A stretch of DNA of 64,000 nt from Pectobacterium brasiliense (GTDB lineage: Bacteria > Pseudomonadota > Gammaproteobacteria > Enterobacterales > Enterobacteriaceae). Under the pieces are notes generated by a model. It searched no databases. It had not been told where the DNA came from and saw nothing but the letters and a program-made list of their open reading frames with translations. Below, piece after piece: positions 13,101-20,757 of this stretch. Each line of letters begins with the position of its first letter. Within the stretch, counting starts at the first letter, position 1. Location: assembly GCF_016950255.1 (NCBI RefSeq), contig NZ_JACGFN010000001.1:1922001-1986000 (forward strand), given 5' to 3'. The translations under genes and the position numbers were made by a program.

Positions 13101-16100
13101 CGGATGGCTCGGTGAATTTCACCGTCATCGTGACCGACACCGCAGGCAACACTAGCACCACAGCGGCCACGGCGAATGTGCTGACCACCACTCTGCCCGT
13201 GGCAACGCTGGACCTGCCGTTTGGCGACGGTGTCCTTAACACGACTGAAATTCAGGCCATCCAGACATTAACCGGTAAAACAGGTATTACCAGCACGGGT
13301 CAGGAAGTCATCGTGACGGTGACCAATAAAACCACGCAGGCAGAAACCACCTTTACCGCTGTCGCTGACGGATTAGGCGGCTGGTCCAGAGAATTGAGCC
13401 CTGCCGATTTGGCGATCTTTACCGAAGGCAACTACAGCATTAGCGTCAAGGTCACCGACTGGGTGGGCAACACCAATACCAGCGCCTCGCTCGATGTGAG
13501 TTCGGCGCAGACGCTGCCAGCCCCGCTTATCGATGTGGTTCCCTTTGGTCTCGATAATATCCTGAGCAGCGCCGAGGCGGCCTCTGCACTCACCTTCTCT
13601 GGCCGTACGCAGGTTAGCGGGAGTGGGCAAGGTGTAAAACTGGAGATCGACCTCAACGGTATTCGCTACACCGCGACGGTGGATAATGCGGGTAACTGGT
13701 CGGTGACGCTGCCGCCGAATGCGTTGAACTCACTGGTCGACGGCCAGCATACCATCACGGTGACCGCCGTTGATGCGGCGGGCAACGTAGGCTCAGCACC
13801 GATCATTTTTACCAGCGATTTCACCCCACCTGCCATTACGCTGAATACGCCGTTTGACGATGGTTATCTGAATATCGCTGAAGCCGCAACGCTTGCAGGC
13901 AGGACGTTAAGCGGTAGCGCGGGGGATGCAGCCAGCATGACCGTCACACTGGGAGGGCAGCCGCTTGTCGTACAGCTTAGCGGAGGTATATGGACCGCAA
14001 CGCTAACCCCAACCCAGCTTTCCCAGCTTGCTGACGGCACCCACACTATCAGCATTACGGCAACGGATAGCCTGGGCAACAGCGCCACGTTGAATTCTCA
14101 GGCAATCCTGGCCGTGCAAGCTGCCCCCACTGTCTCCATTACCACTTTTGCGGGTCTGGACGGCCTTAATTATGCAGAAAGCCGCGCCACGCAGGCGGTC
14201 AGCGGGACATCGACCGGACTAGAGGTCGGGCAAAACGTCACCGTCAGGCTGAATGGCGTCGACTACACAACGAAAGTGCTTACTGGTGGTACGTGGAGCG
14301 TTAATATTCCGTCTAGCGCGCTGCAAGCGCTGGCGAGCACGACACATACCCTTACCGCCGATGCAACAGATAAAGCCGGTAATCCGGCAACGCAAGCCAG
14401 TGTAAGCTTCAATGTCGATCTGACGCCGCCTTCCATGACGATGGTAATCGACTCTATTGCAGATGACGATATCATCAACGCCGCCGAGATGGACGGTAAT
14501 CTCACCCTCTCTGGGCGAGTGACTGGCATTGCGCCGATGAGCACAATAGTCGTATCAATCGGGGGCGTACCCATTATTGGCACGATCATAACCGACAGCA
14601 ATGGCCTCTGGGAAACCACTATTTCCGCCCGCGACTATTTCACGACCGATGGTAGTGTTAATGTCTCGGCAACCACCGTACTACCCATACCGCTAATCGC
14701 CGAAACCAAAACGGTGCTGGTCGATACCACTCCGCCAACATTGAATATCGTCACTTTTGCGGGTGATAACGTGCTGAATGGCGCAGAAGCCAGCACTGCA
14801 CAGACGATTACAGGGACGGCATCCACCACGGAGGCTGGGCAACTCGTCAGCGTGGTGCTGAATGGCAAAACCTACACGGCTCAGGTTTCCGTGACAGGAA
14901 CCTGGAGTGTCAACGTTCCCGCCGCCGATCTGGCGTTGCTCGCGGATGGCAGCCACACCATTACCGCGACGCTTGCAGATAGTGCGGGCAATACCACCAC
15001 CGATACGCAGGTCGTTACCGTTGATACCGACATCCCGCTACTCAGCGTCACGCTGTTCGATAACAATATCCTGACGCTGGCTGAAGCACTGGCTGGCGCA
15101 GCGATTACCGGCAGAGGAGAAGTGGGAGCCACAGTAACCTTAACCGCAGGACCTCTGACGGGCACCACCACTGTAGGCCTTGACGGCAACTGGAGTATTC
15201 CAATCCTATCCGCCGATCTGCAAAGCCTGACAGACGGAGCACAGGTCATCGGCGTCACGCTGACGGATACCGCCGGCAACACTGCGCACCTTGATGCCAC
15301 ACTGGACGTCGCACTGAACCAAACGCTCGGCGCAGGCATTAATGATATCTTCGGTAACGACGGTATCCTCAATCTGGCTGAATCGCTGGTCACACAGGTC
15401 ATCAGCGGTAACGCAACGGGCAACTATCTGGGCGCGAAAGTACAGGTCACCGTGTTAGACACGATGGTGGAAGGCACCGTCGGGGCCAACGGAGCCTGGA
15501 GCATCGCCCTTCCCCCGAACCTGTTCACAAGCCTGAGCAATGGTCTGTTGGCGGTTAACGTCGACATCATCGATTCACAAGGCAACGTGAAGAATCAACT
15601 GGTCAACATTGACGTGTTGAAATCGCTGCCGGTCATTAACTCCGTTGTGGCCTTCACGGACGGCGCGCTGAATGCGGCTGATGTCGCGACCAGCCAGATT
15701 ATCAGCGGCGTGGTCAGCAATGTGAATATCGCCGCGGGTGCAACGGTCGCCGTGACGTTGGGCACCAAGGTTTACACTGGAATTACCGTCGGTGCAGGCG
15801 GAGCATGGAGCTTATCCGTCCCTGCCCTCGACTTGCAGGCCCTACAGGACGGAACGCTGGCGCTGGGCGTCGCAGTCACCGATCACGCGGGCAACACGGC
15901 TAGTCAGATAATCAACGTCCCGACAGTCATCAAGAATCTGCCGAGTATTACGCTGAATCCAGTCTTTGGCGATAGCGTGCTCAATCTGGCCGATCTGCTG
16001 GTCAATCAAACCCTCAGCGGTACGGCTACCGGTCTGACAGGCGGAACCATTACGCTTAGCATTGCGGGATCACAAGTCGCCACCGCTACTGTCGGCACGG

Positions 16101-18784
16101 ATGGTAAATGGAGTGCCGCTGTCACCCCGAGCGTACTGGGTATTTTGCAAGGTCTGGGCAACGGCGATTTCACCGTGACGGCTACCGCGACAGACAGCGT
16201 CGGCAATACCACCAGCGGCACTGCCGGCATCAAGTTCGATTTCGCCCAGCCGGTGATTACGCTGAACCCGGTATTTGGCGGCGATGGCTTCATCAACGCG
16301 GCAGAAGCGCTGGTGGCGCAAACCATCAGTGGCGTGGTCACCAATGCCAGCGCCGGATCGCAGGTTTCAGTTACCCTTGGCGGCAAAACCTTCCTGTCTA
16401 CGGTCGGGTCGGGTGGCGCGTTTAGTCTGACGCTGCTGCCGTCCGATCTCGGCACGCTGCTCGATGGCAACACCACGCTAAATGTGTCGGTCACGAATAC
16501 TTCCGGCAATATCGGCACGGTCAATAACGCTATCAATATTATTGCCAAAACCCTGCCAACGATTAGCCTTGGCTCACTGTTTGGCGGTGATGGTTTCCTC
16601 AATGCCGCAGAAGCGGCGCTGACACAGACGATTAGCGGCACCACCACTAACGCCGTCGCGGGATCGTCCGTTGTGATACGCATCGGCACTCTGACGCTAA
16701 ACGCAACCGTCGGCAGTGACGGCACCTGGAGCACCAGCATTACGCCGCTGCAACTATCCGGGCTGGCTAACGGTAACCTCACCGTCAGTGCCACAGTAAC
16801 CGACCCGGCAGGCAACAGCACGGGCGTCAGCACTGGCCTCAACATCGCCATCTTGCCACCGACAATCACGCTCAACCCGTTGTTCAACAACGGCGTACTG
16901 GATCTTCCTAGTCTGTTGAGTTCGCAGCTCATCGGCGGGACCACGGCCAATGTGCCAGCGGGTACCGCGATCAACGTCACGCTGGGCAGCAAAACCTACA
17001 CCACAACGGTCGGTGCAAACGGCAGTTGGAGCCTGCCGGTTCCTAGTCTCGACCTGAAAGCCCTTGTGGATGGCGTCACTAACGTCGGCGTTCGTCTGGT
17101 CGATGCGGCGGGTAACGTCGGCACGCAAACCGGTACCGTAAGCGTGGCGATTAACGGTCAACCGACGCTGACCATCAATCCGCTCTTTGGCGGTGACGGC
17201 CTGCTCAATGCCGTCGAGGCAGCAGCGGGTCAGCTCATCAGCGGAACCAGTACCAATGCGATAGGTTCAACGATCCAGATCTCACTGGGTACCAAGACCT
17301 ACTCTGCCGTGGTGCAAAGCAACGGTAGCTGGTCCGTCAGCCTGCCTTCACTCGATCTCAACAATCTGACTGACGGCACGCTTTCCCTCAGCGCGTCTCT
17401 GACCAACGCCGCAGGAAAAAGCACCAGCGCGGGGGCATCCATCGGCGTGGGCGTTCACACGCTGCCAACGGTCAACCTTGGTTCACTATTTGGCGGGGAT
17501 GGTTACCTGAATCTGGCTGAAGCAGGCATAAACCAGATCATTAGCGGAACCACAACCAACGCGGCAGGCGGTAGCGTCACGCTGACCGTAGGCGGACTCG
17601 TGCTTAACGCCGCCGTCGCCAGCAACGGCACCTGGAGCATCAGCGTACCGAGCGCTAACCTGCTCAACATCGCCGATGGCAATCTGTCCGTCGGTGTCAA
17701 AGTGACCGACCGCTATGGCAACACCAACAACGCCAGCAGCAATGTGATCGTGAAAACGCACCAGTTGCCGCAGTTGGGCATTGATGCAGTGGGATCGCTG
17801 ATCGGCAACACCGTTGGCCTGCTGGCAAACGGCATCACCGTCAGCGGAACATCACGCTACGTACAGCAAGGTGCCAAAGTGACCGTCACGCTGCTCGGCC
17901 AGACGCTACAGGGCACCGTCGGTGCCGATGGCAAGTGGAGCGCGCATTTCACCAGTTCACTACTGGGGATCAACATCCTGAACGTTGGCACGATTTTGAC
18001 GGCGCTGCTGGGTACAGCGGTTGAAGCCTCCGTCACCGATCAGGCAGGTAACTTCACCGGCGTATCCGCCGGATTAACCTCCGGTATTTCCCTCGGGTTA
18101 CCGCTGATGAGCATGATGGCGCTGGACGTTGACGATAGCAGCCTTGCGCAGGAGGCCTCGCTGTCCAGTGAACCACTCGATACCGGGGAAACTGCCGAGG
18201 TACAACCCCTTCATGTCAGCTCGAAAGTGGCGACTGCCGCGCTCAGCGAGACGAACACCATCGACAATAGCGCCAGTACCGAAGTGGAAGACAGCGTTTA
18301 TGCCATCGGCGGTGTCGTCATCAATCTTGCCGACGGCAGTGTGCAAACAGGTGAGGATGTCGAAGGCGGTGAAGGCGACGATCTCATCACGCTCTCAACG
18401 CTCGATTTTACCCAAATCGATGGCGGCAACGGCATTGATACGCTGGTTCTGGATGGCATCGATCTCAATCTGGACCTTACCGCGCTGGGGCTGAAAATCG
18501 ACAACGTGGAGATCTTCGATTTAGGCCAAAACGGCACCAACAGCATCACGCTGGATCTCGACCGCGCTCTGAATGTCACCGACCGCCCAGAAGACGACTT
18601 ACTGATCGTCGGGGGAGAAGGCAATCAGGTTCACCTGATTCCGGGCGAAGGCGTCTGGAGCACGGTAGGACAGCGCGATATCGAGGGTCAGCGTTTCGAC
18701 GTCTACCATCATTCATCGTTGGATAACGCCAACAACCTGGGAGATGTTCTGGTGCAACAAGGCCTGCTCGTCAATATGGTGTAA
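4160..18784 (+). CDS. Giant Ig-like repeat adhesin secreted by type I system (BapA/SiiE-like)
   Basis: A 4874-aa cell-surface adhesin. Residues 1-125 resemble the BapA prefix domain, followed by a Gly/Ala-rich hydrophobic helix at about 144-166 and a short TTTPPPQPEP linker. From about residue 184 to 4640 there are about 44 tandem Ig-like (BapA/BIg-type) domains of roughly 100 aa. Each has a DNxLNxAE-like opening, GQxVTVTLNGKxYT, a GxWSVxVPAADL turn and an AGNxT end. The last 230 residues are acidic, with RTX-like GGEGDD (about 4737) and GGNGID (about 4755), the usual type I secretion signal region. The three downstream genes encode the matching exporter. A homologous multi-repeat protein in P. 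atrosepticum is reported as T1SS-secreted, plant-binding and c-di-GMP-induced (recalled, not checked). The domain count is by eye, plus or minus one. Confidence 0.93.
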   Translation: MSDMNVIAGNANILSRHSGQFINTVPQGTTNVKLLESSTVRIFGTPDVVSRYERVGNDLILHMKDGTTVRYESFFTLDAAGYHSELVFDDGARLIHAQFSGAAAAEGTTLAAEAVAITPEYTALGDMTSLLIGSTTTSALSATTLGSVLGAVAVGGAAVAGVAVAVSSSSNDNTTTPPPQPEPLTVDAFAGNNGLNRTEIGQPHVLSGKTTGVSAGQTVTITLNDVVYTTTIAADGSWQFTLPADAFTGLQDGVYALKVSVPGANGVIHEKTIDLTIDTLPPNLTVDKFTGDNYLTVGELANGQILNGTGEVGQNVSITLNGKTYTTTINAAGTWTLTVPAADLRALSEGEHAMSFTISDIAGNVTVVNRTIIVDTTPPELSLSPFTGNNLITADELQSSQFVSGTASLSDVGQTVTVTLNGITYTTTVESDGAWNVFIPSGDIQALTNGTYDLVASLTDKAGNTTTLPPQTITVDTNAEAVNISIISFDNRLNAVEAGQPLTIDGTTANVAAGQTVTVTLNGKPYTTTTGADGKWSLDIPSADLLLLSDGSNTLTASVQGISGDTVTVDHTLDVHINTLPSITLTPPFVDGVLNGAEAAQDQVIRGETGISGRGQTVSLTIGGNYVTGTVDANGNWTVTIPKDVLQSLPSDNISVLEIVVRDIAGNETIVTQDITVDTTPPTLTVSAIAQDDVLNGAELAVDQVINGTASFSEAGRTVTVTLNDKPYTTTVGNDGNWSITLPTADLVAIADGNQNLTVTLTDAAGNTTTVTRPLTIDSGATTAPTITINNVADDNVIDGAEAKVSQQLSGTTTNVEAGQVVTISLNGKTYLATVQSGGVWSINVSTADIALLADGAHSISVNVSNKAGNTASGSQNINVDKSGDSIAINIIASDNLLSRAESLQPLAISGNTANVPAGQTVTVTLNGKNYTTTVAADGSWTLQIPSADLQLLSDGNATVTASVNVAGSGAITDNHTLGVHIHTLPQPTIDTPFGNGSLNGTEALVSQTITGHTGISGAGQTVILSLGGKSYTGTVDTAGHWKVTVPAADLQQLPEGNNTLLVTAQDAAGNQASHSFVSHTDFTAPTLTIGTIAGDDTINLVESQSNQTVNGTASISEAGRTVVITFDGQFYTGVVGSDGNWSINLPTAALRGMADGSYKLSASLTDAVGNTVSVEKSIELSADPAFQPTIFVNAFVDENNVINAADLRVSQLLTGSSSNVETGQVATILLNKKFYFATIQSGGNWSVEIPAEHMAELSEGTVSISAQIADLAGNTGNHEIWSSIDTSNDSISISIVALDNQINRLEASQPLTISGSTVNVTPGESVTVTLNGKTYTGTIAANGSWSVTIESSDMLALPDGTATITASVANPGDIPVTASRDIDIHINNLPQPTIDQPFGDGILNIIESASGQNLTGKTGITGGGQSVIVTLNGKTYAATVDNQGNWSAALPAADLQSLPSGVQTIHVEATDIAGNSIESTREVTVDTVSPLLTLKPLTNDGIINAAESLNDQTISGNALQSEAGRTVLVTVNNKNYQAQIQVDGSWSTTIPAADLQAMADGNYTVTATLTGASGNSTTSTGSLTLDANPANLPLLTVNAIALNNIIDGGEINVAQIISGGSLNVEAGQRVTVTLGDNTYTATVDGNGQWRVSVPSVDLLHLAQGTHTVTIGVNDVSGNPATLSQTITVNTSLSGIAIDTVAGDDKLNQAEAAQDLTINGSSQNVTAGTTVTIMLNGKSYDGVVQPNGTWSITVSAADVSALTDGTSTLTVTTIDSTGNVLSGSRTIDVFTHSSPSLTLNTPFSDGILNAAEAGVTQTLSGTTGIASPGQTVIATLGGVTYTGIVDTAGNWTISLPANGLQNLPNGTTALQVSVSDAAGNSSTLTSNVTVARTPPTLSAASFATDNILNSTEVQSDQLLTGTASPSSAGQTVTTTLNGKTYSGTIGSDGTWSITIPSADLSNLSDGNYSVVTRLTDAAGNTTTTTQTIVVDASPLNAPIVTIGTFAGNNIIDGAEVRVSQVLSGTSKNVEQGQTVTISFNGKPYTAQVLSNGSWSTTISDADMALLANGSQTITVSVSDVAGNTATSSSSVTVNTNASGLSIAPITGDNQLNALEATNGITINGGAVNVAPGTDVNVILNGKTYTVQVQSDGTWSATIQSGDLQVLGDGIITVNVTAVDQAGNALSGTQQLGVSIHNPPVASLHMPFSNGYLNLSDAQAGQTLYGTTGLRGAGQTVSVTIGSTVYTGTVDNNGNWNLQLPPSVLTTLADGLLNIFVTVSDAAGNTSTVQGSALVDLTPPVLTINPIGIDDIINIAESLLPMEISGTSPVNDSGRPIIVNVTINGQIYQGLAQADGTWSVTVPAGDLQNMPNGITAITATLTDAAGNTGTVSHSITLDTDPAQAPTLTIATLSTDDYLNLAESGQPLIISGSSQNVEQGQQVTITLNGGIYFATVGADGSWSVQVPATDVGTIPDGKQTVSASVTDVSGNPDSATHSITVITDATNLPAITITTLSGNDVISAQDTQSDLLISGSTTNVQVGQRVTVTLNSKTYLATVGADGSWSTTVPASDVQNLPQGNQDVTATVSDIAQNPATATHPFTVDTLPPLLSIDMLVDTSDIGLADALAGLPLSGKAEAGLLVTIKVGTAVYSVVADSNGIWQIAIAANDLLALGDGVKTLEASVTDGAGNASTTSIDITLKTQSLPTLTLDSLYDNNVLTVAELATATTIGGSYTNLPVGTTIQVTIGTYTTTGVTLAGGLWSATIPANALSILADGNMQVSATVTDSAGNTGSASGTLDVVINTNFAVSIATPFVDGVLNQAESTVDQLLTGTTGFIDPNQSVSVSVTNGTITTTYSATVAANGQWSVTLPAADLAALGDGTHTINVTVTDHAGNTGSGSGTFTSVIVGVPVASLDTPFGDGKLSLADAQPGVTLSGQTGLTSNVGQTVSVSINGTSLPATVNADGSWSLSLDRQTLIDLPDGSVNFTVIVTDTAGNTSTTAATANVLTTTLPVATLDLPFGDGVLNTTEIQAIQTLTGKTGITSTGQEVIVTVTNKTTQAETTFTAVADGLGGWSRELSPADLAIFTEGNYSISVKVTDWVGNTNTSASLDVSSAQTLPAPLIDVVPFGLDNILSSAEAASALTFSGRTQVSGSGQGVKLEIDLNGIRYTATVDNAGNWSVTLPPNALNSLVDGQHTITVTAVDAAGNVGSAPIIFTSDFTPPAITLNTPFDDGYLNIAEAATLAGRTLSGSAGDAASMTVTLGGQPLVVQLSGGIWTATLTPTQLSQLADGTHTISITATDSLGNSATLNSQAILAVQAAPTVSITTFAGLDGLNYAESRATQAVSGTSTGLEVGQNVTVRLNGVDYTTKVLTGGTWSVNIPSSALQALASTTHTLTADATDKAGNPATQASVSFNVDLTPPSMTMVIDSIADDDIINAAEMDGNLTLSGRVTGIAPMSTIVVSIGGVPIIGTIITDSNGLWETTISARDYFTTDGSVNVSATTVLPIPLIAETKTVLVDTTPPTLNIVTFAGDNVLNGAEASTAQTITGTASTTEAGQLVSVVLNGKTYTAQVSVTGTWSVNVPAADLALLADGSHTITATLADSAGNTTTDTQVVTVDTDIPLLSVTLFDNNILTLAEALAGAAITGRGEVGATVTLTAGPLTGTTTVGLDGNWSIPILSADLQSLTDGAQVIGVTLTDTAGNTAHLDATLDVALNQTLGAGINDIFGNDGILNLAESLVTQVISGNATGNYLGAKVQVTVLDTMVEGTVGANGAWSIALPPNLFTSLSNGLLAVNVDIIDSQGNVKNQLVNIDVLKSLPVINSVVAFTDGALNAADVATSQIISGVVSNVNIAAGATVAVTLGTKVYTGITVGAGGAWSLSVPALDLQALQDGTLALGVAVTDHAGNTASQIINVPTVIKNLPSITLNPVFGDSVLNLADLLVNQTLSGTATGLTGGTITLSIAGSQVATATVGTDGKWSAAVTPSVLGILQGLGNGDFTVTATATDSVGNTTSGTAGIKFDFAQPVITLNPVFGGDGFINAAEALVAQTISGVVTNASAGSQVSVTLGGKTFLSTVGSGGAFSLTLLPSDLGTLLDGNTTLNVSVTNTSGNIGTVNNAINIIAKTLPTISLGSLFGGDGFLNAAEAALTQTISGTTTNAVAGSSVVIRIGTLTLNATVGSDGTWSTSITPLQLSGLANGNLTVSATVTDPAGNSTGVSTGLNIAILPPTITLNPLFNNGVLDLPSLLSSQLIGGTTANVPAGTAINVTLGSKTYTTTVGANGSWSLPVPSLDLKALVDGVTNVGVRLVDAAGNVGTQTGTVSVAINGQPTLTINPLFGGDGLLNAVEAAAGQLISGTSTNAIGSTIQISLGTKTYSAVVQSNGSWSVSLPSLDLNNLTDGTLSLSASLTNAAGKSTSAGASIGVGVHTLPTVNLGSLFGGDGYLNLAEAGINQIISGTTTNAAGGSVTLTVGGLVLNAAVASNGTWSISVPSANLLNIADGNLSVGVKVTDRYGNTNNASSNVIVKTHQLPQLGIDAVGSLIGNTVGLLANGITVSGTSRYVQQGAKVTVTLLGQTLQGTVGADGKWSAHFTSSLLGINILNVGTILTALLGTAVEASVTDQAGNFTGVSAGLTSGISLGLPLMSMMALDVDDSSLAQEASLSSEPLDTGETAEVQPLHVSSKVATAALSETNTIDNSASTEVEDSVYAIGGVVINLADGSVQTGEDVEGGEGDDLITLSTLDFTQIDGGNGIDTLVLDGIDLNLDLTALGLKIDNVEIFDLGQNGTNSITLDLDRALNVTDRPEDDLLIVGGEGNQVHLIPGEGVWSTVGQRDIEGQRFDVYHHSSLDNANNLGDVLVQQGLLVNMV
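5605..11683 (+). repeat. Higher-order tandem repeat: five blocks of four Ig-like domains
   Basis: Inside the adhesin, domains 4 to 23 repeat in a fixed order of four subtypes, about 1.2 kb per block. Blocks begin near 5605, 6820, 8036, 9243 and 10456. Type 1 opens without the usual proline and carries LEASQPLTISG-like text. Type 2 opens PTIDxPFGDGxLN after an (H)IHxLP linker. Type 3 carries SEAGRTV. Type 4 opens after an ADPAxxP-like linker and carries NVExGQ. DNA identity between blocks is clearly below that of a recent duplication. Confidence 0.8.
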
Positions 18785-18856
18785 CGGTGTTTTAAGCGCC
18801 GGCTCTACCAAGAGCCGCTGCTTATACACAAATGCGGAGATCAACGCGGATTTTGT

Positions 18857-19155
18857 CGTTATCCGGCGTAAAAAATTATGCTGAGGAGATAGCAGGTTTA
18901 GGATGAGCCGCATGGACGCGGCGAAAGCTTGCGCCACGTCGGACAAAAACGTCAGAGACGTTTTTGAACAGCACTTGTGCTGGCCCGAAGGGCGAGCCCC
19001 ATTTATGGGGCGAGTAAACGTGTCGCAAGCGGTCCGTTAAACCTGATACCTACGAAGGAACCGCGCCAGCGGCATAATTTCCGCCAAAAGCCTGGGGTCT
19101 CGGGGCGAGCGGCGTTTGAGCCGTCCCGAGTCGGGCGCGTGCTACGAGATAGCAT
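18857..19155 (+). repeat. Structured dispersed repeat, long copy
   Basis: A 299-bp intergenic element homologous to the reverse complement of 35775-35992. Shared blocks include TATGCTGAGGAGATAGCAGG, GGCGAAAGCTTGCGCCACGT, CGTGTCGCAAGCGGTCC and GTCGGGCGCGTGCTACGAG. This copy carries an extra segment of about 74 bases (roughly 18943-19016) that is a run of three perfect hairpins: 18944-18966 (10-bp stem), 18970-18981 and 18996-19011 (7-bp stem). It sits between the adhesin stop codon and the TolC-like gene. Open frames across it on either strand are not credible genes. Confidence 0.8.
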
Positions 19156-19311
19156 AAAAAAGCGCCATTATCGCGCACGAAATCGCCTCAACAGCAGCAT
19201 AGAAATATGACGAAGAGGGAAAGCGGAAGGGATATTAACGCATTTTGCCAGCGTGCCCTCTCCCTCCTTTAAAGGAACTAAAACAAAGAGTAATGAAAAC
19301 AGGGGCAATTG

Positions 19312-20718
19312 ATGTACACACCATCTTTTATCAGATTGTTTATCAGGGACACATTTTTTCTGACTCACACGCCGCGTTATGTGCTGGCGCTCGGACTGGC
19401 CTGCACCAGCCTTTCCTTCTTTTATAGCTCGCCGACGTTCGCGCAGGCCGTCACGTTTGACTGGTCAGCCGCACCGACAGAGCAGCAGGTCGATAGTCTG
19501 GATCTCAAGCAGGCCATTCTCCGCGCGTTCGCACGCAACCCGCAAATTGCACAGGCCTCGGCACAAATTCGCGTTGGCGAAGCCGATCTGCGCGTGGCAC
19601 AAAGCGCCTGGTTCCCGCAAATCGGTCTGAGCGGCAACGTTGGTCGGTCAGATCAGAGTGATACCGGCGGCACGATGAGCAACAATTCTACGGCGGGTCT
19701 TACGCTGAAACAGCTCCTGTACGATTTCGGTAAGACGGGCGGCAGCATTGATGAACAGCACAGCCTGTCAGATGCTTATCGCTATCAGCTCTACGGCACC
19801 ATGACCACGGTCGGTCAGCAAACCTTGCTTACCTACCTGAAAATCAAACGCTATCAGGAACTGAGTCTGGCGGCCGAACGCAATATCACATCACTCAGCG
19901 TGGTAAAAGACATCGCGACGCTCCGTGCCGAAGCTGGTCTCAGTACGCAATCCGACATCCTGCAAGCAGAAACCCGCATCGCGGGTATGAGAGCGACGCT
20001 GGAACAGTACCGTGCGCTGGAGCGCTCCTCACTGGCGCAGCTCAGCGTGTTGACCGGCGTTCTCCCCACCGCCCTGCCCGATCTGCCACACGCACTGCTG
20101 CAACAAAAGATTACGCTCAAGGCACTCCCGTACCAGCAAAGTAATGCGGTGCTAAGCGCACAGTCCAAACAAGAAGCCTCGCGCCACCGGATTCGTCAGG
20201 CAGAAGCGCAACACTTCCCCACCATTGCCGTACAAGCGGGCCGCACCCGCTATGAAACCGACAGGCGTAATTACTGGGACGATCAGCTACAGCTGGTGGT
20301 AGAAGCCCCGCTTTATCAGGGCGGTGCCGTCAGCGCACGCGTTGATGCCGCGTCAGGCACGCGCGAAGCGGCGCAGGCTGAAGTCGAAGCGGCAAAGCTG
20401 GATATGAACCAGAAAGCCTCCACGGCCTATGCCGATCTCATTGGTGCGCAGCAGCGTGAAAAAGCCAGCCAGCAGCAAATCACTAGCGCAACCTACACCC
20501 GCGACGTCTATCAGGATGAGTACAAGCTCAGTAAGCGCAGCCTGAACGACCTGCTCAGCGTGGAACAAGACGTGTTGCAGGCCGAAACCTCACGCATCGG
20601 CGCGTTATACGACGGCTGGGAGGCGACAGTTAACTACGCCGCTGCCGTCGATAATCTGCTGGATATGCTGGGTATTGAGCGTCATCAAGCCAGTGGCGAG
20701 ACGTTACCGTCGCTGTAA
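19312..20718 (+). CDS. TolC-family outer membrane channel of the adhesin T1SS
   Basis: Outer-membrane exit duct that would join the HlyD-type adaptor and ATPase to export the adhesin. From the ATG at 19312 the product is 468 aa; a TTG one codon earlier is less likely because AGGGG at 19301-19305 is well placed for the ATG. An N-terminal hydrophobic signal ends near residue 44 (FAQA). Two OEP repeats follow, with long coiled-coil helices rich in Ala/Gln (about 60-240 and 270-460), as in TolC, LapE and AggA. It starts 527 bases after the adhesin and is followed 39 bases later by the ATPase gene. It is distinct from housekeeping TolC, since it is embedded in a dedicated T1SS locus. Confidence 0.9.
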   Translation: MYTPSFIRLFIRDTFFLTHTPRYVLALGLACTSLSFFYSSPTFAQAVTFDWSAAPTEQQVDSLDLKQAILRAFARNPQIAQASAQIRVGEADLRVAQSAWFPQIGLSGNVGRSDQSDTGGTMSNNSTAGLTLKQLLYDFGKTGGSIDEQHSLSDAYRYQLYGTMTTVGQQTLLTYLKIKRYQELSLAAERNITSLSVVKDIATLRAEAGLSTQSDILQAETRIAGMRATLEQYRALERSSLAQLSVLTGVLPTALPDLPHALLQQKITLKALPYQQSNAVLSAQSKQEASRHRIRQAEAQHFPTIAVQAGRTRYETDRRNYWDDQLQLVVEAPLYQGGAVSARVDAASGTREAAQAEVEAAKLDMNQKASTAYADLIGAQQREKASQQQITSATYTRDVYQDEYKLSKRSLNDLLSVEQDVLQAETSRIGALYDGWEATVNYAAAVDNLLDMLGIERHQASGETLPSL

Positions 20719-20757
20719 GCCGGCTTGCCTGCCGGATAAGAACATGCAGGAATATCA

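Noticed and set aside
16006..16992. Long open frame (328 codons) antisense to the adhesin
   Set aside because: Many long minus-strand frames occur along the adhesin because its Thr/Val/Gly-rich repeats leave few antisense stops; their products are low-complexity and have no ribosome sites.
4700..18060. Possible assembly collapse or recent DNA-level tandem duplication in the adhesin
   Set aside because: Repeats are diverged at DNA level and the frame stays open through 14.6 kb, which argues for an old, correctly assembled array.
18713..18946. Apparent gene family shared by 18713-18946 (minus) and 35861-36163 (plus) with the text VAQAFAASMRLIL
   Set aside because: The similarity comes from the dispersed repeat lying in both places; the frames run into unrelated flanks and are not genes.
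18977..19210. 77-codon plus-strand frame between adhesin and TolC-like gene
   Set aside because: Lies within the hairpin-rich repeat; no start signal and no homologous text expected of a protein.
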